A DNA stretch of 64,000 bases, from NCBI GenBank assembly GCA_012295275.1, contig CM022668.1, positions 6,900,029 to 6,964,028 on the forward strand, written 5' to 3'. This stretch comes from Chrysomallon squamiferum. Its lineage: Eukaryota; Mollusca; Gastropoda; Neomphalida; Peltospiridae. The notes beneath the pieces were generated by a model. The model was not told the origin of the DNA and did not search any database. It was given only the letters and a program-made list of their open reading frames with translations. Below, one piece after another: positions 52,309 through 64,000 of this stretch. How positions within the stretch are numbered: the stretch's first letter is position 1; the number at the start of each line of letters is the position of its first letter. A program made the translations under genes and the position numbers.

Positions 52309-52314
52309 ATTAAA
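52309..52314 (+). terminator. Candidate poly(A) signal (ATTAAA) of C7orf57-like gene
   Basis: ATTAAA lies 267 bp after the stop. A canonical AATAAA also occurs at 52891-52896, so the 3' end is uncertain. Confidence 0.35.
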
Positions 52315-52899
52315 TAGAAGCTTATTTTGTAAAATTTATTTAATTGGAATTTTCCAGAAATATCAGTAGAAAGCAAAAATAATGCCAAAAGCAGTTTTAT
52401 TTATTTTATTTACTTTTATTTATTTTTATTTTTTTCCCATGTATATTAGAGTAATTTTATTATTTTTTTTAAAGTTTCAGAGCATTATCGCATATATTCA
52501 GACAAGTTATCAGTCATGCTTCATTAAGTCATTAGGTTTGAACATTTATTTATTATCAGTTTTAACATTTTATATTCATTACTCTAATGTGCACAGAGAT
52601 GCCAAAACCACATTTAGAAGACAAAATATCTTCTGTACAAAATATTGTACGGTTTTTTATCTTTTACTATTATTATTTTAGTAACTGTTGATAACTTTTT
52701 TTTTTAATCATTTATATCTTTTAACTGCCTGCATTTTAAGTATTTTATACAAAATGTATCTTATTAATTTTACAGTTTATTATGTATTAAATTTACATAA
52801 ATGATATTAATATCAAAATTTAATAATGGCCAAAAGTTTATGTCGTTATGGTAGAAACAAAAATGGTTTACTTTATTGTTGGTTTTTAAAAATAAAAAA

Positions 52900-54160
<1,261 letters not shown>

Positions 54161-54291
54161 AAATGATTGCAAAATATATATATAAAAATTATTATAATTT
54201 TATTGTTTTTGTTTTTTTTATTTATAATTTTGAACTTTTTATTTAATAGTTGTTCCCATATTTATACGAAGCCCAAGCTCGATTTTTTAAT

Positions 54292-54339
<48 letters not shown>

Positions 54340-54369
54340 AACTACTACTACTACTACTACTACTACTAC

Positions 54370-54810
54370 CAGTGCCGGATTTATTGTGCTAGTCGCCCAC
54401 AGGCTATATAAATTTTATCGCCCTCTCTTCAAGCCCACTTCACCCTTCCCACTTCGTTTATTATATAATATGAAATATATGATTTTTTATAACTTATGGA
54501 AAATGCACAACTTCTTACTGAAAAAGCGCACACCTCAAAAAATACCAGTATTTTTACAAAGTTTCTGTCCAATAGGTATTTATTCTTAGTCATAATAATT
54601 TAATTGAATTAGGTCAAAAGAGCGCAAATTTTAACAAAGCGCACAACTCGATAATTTAGTGCACAATCTCCTAAAAAAAAGCGCCCCACTGTGCATGAAA
54701 GGCGCACAGTTGACAACACTGGCCAGTAACAATTTTCATAACCTGCCGCCCCTATTATCTTGCCACCCTAGGCTCTACCCTAGAAAGCCTATGTGGGAAA
54801 TCAGGCCTTG
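54370..54810. mobile_element. hAT-type MITE, 441 bp, in an (ACT)n tract
   Basis: The left end CAGTGCCGGATTTA pairs with the right end TGGGAAATCAGGCCTTG as hAT-style terminal inverted repeats. The flanks are ACTACTAC on both sides (54362-54369, 54811-54818), an apparent 8-bp duplication. Because the target is itself (ACT)n, that match is weaker evidence. The interior has several GCGCAC words and no open frame. The microsatellite resumes after the element, so the insertion split it. Confidence 0.75.
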
Positions 54811-54899
54811 ACTACTACTATTACTACTACTACTACGACTACTACTACTTCTATTACTATTACTAGTAATAACTACTACAGCAACTACTTCTACTATTT

Positions 54900-55326
54900 C
54901 ATTTATTTATTCATTTATTCAGTGAATAATAATAATAATAATAATAATGAAAGAGAGCAATTCCACTAGATCTAAATGCGTTTACTGTACTAAAATATAT
55001 GTATGACGTAAGCGTCCAGTCTCGCCGACTAACATTCTTTCTCTCCCGGTATTCAGTTTATATATGTTCACTTCACTAATTGTGACATCGGCTAGGACAA
55101 ATTTCTACTTTAAAGTGAAGGAACACCTCGTCATTTCTTTAAATTACATCCTACAAACAGCATGACATGTAAACAAGCCGCCAACATCAGTTTCACGTGT
55201 CTCAACGAAATGAATCGAAGTGTACCGAGAGTTCACGGACGCCAAAACGAGTTAAACCGTAATGACGTCATTTCTTTGTTGTCGTTATGGTTTGCGTAAG
55301 TATATTGTATTTGGTTCAAGTTTTGC

Positions 55327-55418
<92 letters not shown>

Positions 55419-56600
55419 CTCTTCTTCTTCTTCTTCTTCTTCTTCTTCTTTTTCTTCTTCTTAAACAATTGTTATTTCATTTGTATTTCAACTTTCGTTT
55501 ATTAAAGTATACATTTTTTTTTTTTATTATTCTTAATGAATGTAATTTCGTGGATTTCATACTCTTTTTTTTTTTTTTTATTTTCAACTATACCATAGCT
55601 AAAACTCTTGTGTAATTTTCCAAGTCTGTCATCATTCCTTTTTGTAATTAAACACCCATACACATGTAGCTAAATATATATACTACAGCTACTACTGCTA
55701 AATTACTACTATTATTAGGACTACTGATGCTGTGCTATAACTACTGGTACTATTACTGCTGCTACCGTTACTACTACTACAACTATTATTATTAATATTA
55801 TTGTTGTTGTACTTGCTTGTTGTTGTTGTTGTTACTACTTTTACATGTAGCATTATTTCTCTGTACCTTTAATATAAACATATATATATAATATGGTATA
55901 TGTTTGTGTATGGGCGACGTTGGGTGTTTGTGGGTCTGCAGGTCTGTAGCATATAGAACGGGGATAAGACTCACGTTTGATCTAAGAACAAGATCCCTCA
56001 AATCATTCAAGAACTTTAAACTAGGCGCCCTTTCGAACACGTCGTTTAGGACAAGCGACCGAGGACGCAGCTGAGAAAATGGCAGGAATTTACGAGGAAG
56101 AGATGGCATTTCTTAATTCCCACCTGTCGCCGTGCGAACCGTAGCTCAAGTCAGCGGTCACTTCGAGACAAACAGTCGAGAAGCGCTCAGATAAATTCCG
56201 TTGACATGCGTATGTTTCTTTGCAAGGCACAATTAAAATACAGAACTGCCTGCGGGCGTTACACTTAGCAGAGTAAGAGAGAGAGAGAGAGAGAAAACGA
56301 CACTCGCCACTTGCTGTCATTTCGGATGTCGCAGAAAACTTTACGTTGAGTGTCAAACTCCGGAACTTTTTTCTTACCTTTTTTTTTTTTTTTGCTCCGT
56401 TCTGTCGTCTGCGCGGAGGACAGTGAAGTGACGTCTGCTGTTACTTTAGAAAACGACGTATTTCTGCGTTAGCGGTCTAGAAGACAGTTTGTGGACCACG
56501 GGGAAAAGATATTGCAGTGTTTTTCTAGGACAAAGCGTAGCGATCACTTCACTTTATGGATGTAGAGGTTATTAGAAATTGTTTTAATTAACAATCTACT
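54900..56600. promoter_or_regulatory. Upstream region of the signal-peptide gene
   Basis: Two complex, CpG-containing islands (about 55010-55320 and 55900-56637) flank a block of (ATT)n(GTT)n(CTT)n at 55330-55460 and ACT-rich sequence. The first island contains TGACGTCA at 55263-55270 and CACGTG near 55197. The second leads directly into the first exon at 56638 and is likely its promoter and 5' UTR. Promoter function is inferred. Confidence 0.45.
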
Positions 56601-56637
56601 GCAGCAGAAGTGAGTTGAGATCGTTTTAAAAGCTGCG

Positions 56638-56698
56638 ATGTGGTTCCTCATTTGTAGCATAACTGTTCTCGGCCTTCTTTTTCCATGCAATGCACAAA
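56638..56698 (+). CDS. First coding exon with signal peptide
   Basis: The exon reads MWFLICSITVLGLLFPCNAQ and then one base before a strong donor (A/GTAAGT, 56699). The peptide is a classic signal sequence: a hydrophobic core LICSITVLGLLF followed by a cleavable PCNA/Q end. The intron is phase 1, the usual phase after a signal-peptide exon in receptors and adhesion proteins. No second exon could be recognised in the remaining 7.3 kb, so the first intron probably extends beyond the window. The gene product is therefore unknown, apart from being secreted or membrane-anchored. Confidence 0.6.
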
Positions 56699-56699
56699 G

Positions 56700-61700
<5,001 letters not shown>

Positions 61701-61739
61701 TTTGTTTTTATATGCTATTTGAATCACCTGCATTCATTT

Positions 61740-62350
61740 GAAAATAGATCTAGTGATGACAGATTCCAGAGACCAGTCATATCTTAATGAGGAACAAAGC
61801 AACCACTAAGGAACTTCGCAACACTTAATTAAAAATGGTTTTGCTATCAAGTAAATCAAGTAAAAAATCTTACAATCAGTTAGGATCAGAGCCAACAATG
61901 CATCAACATAATTAATAAATTTCAGCAAATCAGAGCTCCGGGGAGCATTTGTTAATTAATTTGCTTTTGAAGCCAGGGAGTAGTAAATCATTTCGCAGCC
62001 GCGGGGCTTGTCAAGTGTTGCCTGTCGTAGATAAAAATGGCGGTCACATGACTAATGCAAATGAGATAAGGTCAAGCGCTTATAGGTGATTGTTTATACG
62101 TCACAGACACAGCTGAGCCAAAGTTTATGGCTGCCTTTGGGCGCGAATTGAGTGATAAAAAGACAAAAGTTACATATTGTTCAGCGCTGGCGACAGATCG
62201 CCATTGTGTCAGTTTGTCGTATTTTCGATCCCTTCCTCTTTTCGTCTGTCTCCGAGATGAGAAAATTATGTTTTCAATGTCACACGGTCAGGTGGCTAAT
62301 GCACGTGACTGTGTTCATTAATTTATTTTATCTGCTGCTAAAATGCTGAC
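61740..62350. promoter_or_regulatory. Enhancer-like complex island
   Basis: About 600 bp of non-repetitive sequence stands out from its surroundings. It contains a perfect octamer ATGCAAAT (62055-62062), a GATA site AGATAAG (62064-62070), CAGCTG (62110-62115), TTTATGG (62124-62130), TTAATTAATTTGC (about 61952-61964) and CGCAGCCGCGGGG (about 61995). Clustered homeodomain/POU/GATA/bHLH sites fit an intronic enhancer. This is inference from motifs. Confidence 0.35.
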
Positions 62351-62683
62351 AGGTATAAAAAACAGGTTCTGAAAAAAAAAAAAAAAAAGAGAAAAAAAAG
62401 GGGAAAAAAAAGAGAAAAATAATAATAAAAAAAAGGAGCCATGAAAACAAAAATAAAAATTTGATGTTAGTTGACTTTATATACAAGAATTTTTGTTACA
62501 GATCATACTTTCTCTGAATAAATAAATAAATAATTAAGTTTAAAAAATTAAGTACAGTTCTAGCATCAACTGTGATTTATTTTGTGTTTCTTTTGTTATT
62601 TTTCCTTAGTTAATCTTACAGACATACATACAAAACAGTGACAGACAGACAGCGAACGATTTCTGTCAACAGTTTACCACTAC

Positions 62684-63240
62684 TATTACTACTAATCTAC
62701 TACTATCAGTAATATTACTGCTACTTCTATTTCTACCACTGTCTGGAGTTCTATTATTACTGCTACGAATATGACTACTACTACACTTATTATTATTACT
62801 ACTAATCTACTACTATCAGTACTATTACTGCTACTTCTATTTCTACCACTCTCTGGAGTTCTATTATTACTGCTACGAATATGACTACTACTACACTTAT
62901 TATTATTACTACTAATCTACTACTATCAGTACTATTACTGCTACTTCTATTTCTACCACTCTCTGAGTTCTATTATTACTGCTATGAATATGACTACTAC
63001 TACACTTATTATTATTACTACTAATCTACTACTATCAGTACTATTACTGCTACTTCTATTTCTACCACTGTCTGGAGTTCTATTATTACTGCTATGAATA
63101 TGACTACTACTACACTTATTATTATTACTACTAATCTACTACTATCAGTACTATTACTGCTACTTCTATTTCTACCACTGTCTGGAGTTCTATTATTACT
63201 GCTACGAATATGACTACTACTACACTTATTATTATTACTA
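62684..63240 (+). repeat. 110-bp VNTR, five copies
   Basis: Five copies of a 110-bp unit containing CTGGAGTTCTATTATTACTG and GAATATGACTACTACTACAC. Copies differ by single bases (for example TCTGGAGTT versus CTGAGTT with one base lost), so the array expanded recently. Confidence 0.92.
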
Positions 63241-63759
63241 CAACTATTACTGCTATTACTACTACTCTTTTATTACTACTACAACTATTAGTATTACTCA
63301 GTACGCATACGATAAACAAGCTGAGTTTTTGGATCTCAAAAAAAAAAAAAAAAAAAAAAAATATGGGGGGAAAAAAAAGAAAAAAAAGAAAATCTGTTAA
63401 CAGCTTCACGTAGTATAAATCATGCACTGTACTCCTGCTACTGTATAAATAAAAGTGTCAGAAGTAGAAGAAGTAAAATTTTAAATTTCTCATTTTAAGT
63501 AAGACTGGAAAACCAGATTCCCTCACCCCACAAAAGAAAAAACAACAACAACAACACACACACTAAATAAATAAATAAGAATAGAATTAAAATAAAATAA
63601 TATAAAATAAAATAAATAAATAAAAAACAACAGTATAACACAAAAAAGAAAAGAAAACAATTTAAACAAATAAATTATAATAAACCGAGAAAAAAAAGAA
63701 GAAAAAAAAGCAGCTTGTGCCACAAAACGTTTCTCGACTAATAAATAACGGTCGTTAGG

Positions 63760-64000
63760 AGACCCGTACGAATTCATCAGACTGTGACGTCACCAAGATG
63801 GAAGACATGATGGAGACGGCGTTCGGTTCACCGGGTTATGATGGACATTGAGTGGTGGGACTTGCTCCTTATCTTGTCTTAATTTATTAACAGAGGCGTT
63901 ACGACTTTCTACCAGGGTTCAGCTGACATGGCCACGTGTAACTCATTTACAGTCCTGTCATCAGCCGGACAAACTTTCTAAATTTAAAGATGTCCTGTCC
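63760..64000 (+). promoter_or_regulatory. CRE-bearing island at the right edge
   Basis: A complex segment has a perfect CRE TGACGTCA (63785-63792), an ATG in good context six bases later (AAGATGG, start 63798) and a CCACGTG E-box near 63931. From the ATG only 17 codons are open (MEDMMETAFGSPGYDGH) and no strong donor is seen, so this is either a promoter/enhancer or the edge of an unrecognised exon. Confidence 0.3.

Overview
This window is animal nuclear DNA. It is intron-rich and AT-rich, full of microsatellites and homopolymers, and carries decayed transposons and only a few real genes. A clear innexin places it in a protostome-type invertebrate. The repeat style (long GA/CA/ATT/TTTA tracts, Tx1-like and I-like LINE relics, hAT MITEs) suggests a mollusc, possibly a cephalopod. 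The species call is inference.

Layout. 1-4.5 kb: low-complexity DNA with no supported gene. 4.5-6.1 kb: a decayed coding relic (minus strand) with a helix-turn-helix-like stretch. 6.7-10.4 kb: a nearly full-length but broken I/Jockey-type LINE on the minus strand (gag knuckles, APE endonuclease, reverse transcriptase with FADD, RNase H). 10.5-22.3 kb: transposase-like and coiled-coil relics, tandemly duplicated blocks, and a hAT transposase fragment lying between two copies of a ~0.85 kb duplication. 22.6-24.3 kb: a 5'-truncated Tx1/L1-like LINE. 28.8-30.0 kb: the main coding exon of an innexin (minus). 30-44 kb: minisatellites and microsatellites, an unusual CGGACAATTCCCC array and a hAT MITE. 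44.4-47.0 kb: a three-exon METTL21A-like protein-lysine methyltransferase (minus). 47.4-52.0 kb: a seven-exon gene (plus) whose protein resembles the uncharacterised vertebrate C7orf57. 54.4-54.8 kb: a second hAT MITE, inserted in an (ACT)n tract. 56.6 kb: a signal-peptide first exon (plus) whose intron runs towards, and probably past, the right edge. It is followed by enhancer-like sequence, a 110-bp VNTR and a CRE-bearing island at the end.

The two best gene models are METTL21A-like and C7orf57-like. They lie head to head across about 0.4-0.55 kb and probably share a promoter. Both were assembled by joining GT-AG exons by eye, and both close in frame (218 or 264 aa, and 305 aa). Nothing points to an operon or a multi-gene pathway. 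The innexin forms membrane channels, the methyltransferase modifies Hsp70-type chaperones in known animals, and the C7orf57 family has no established function.
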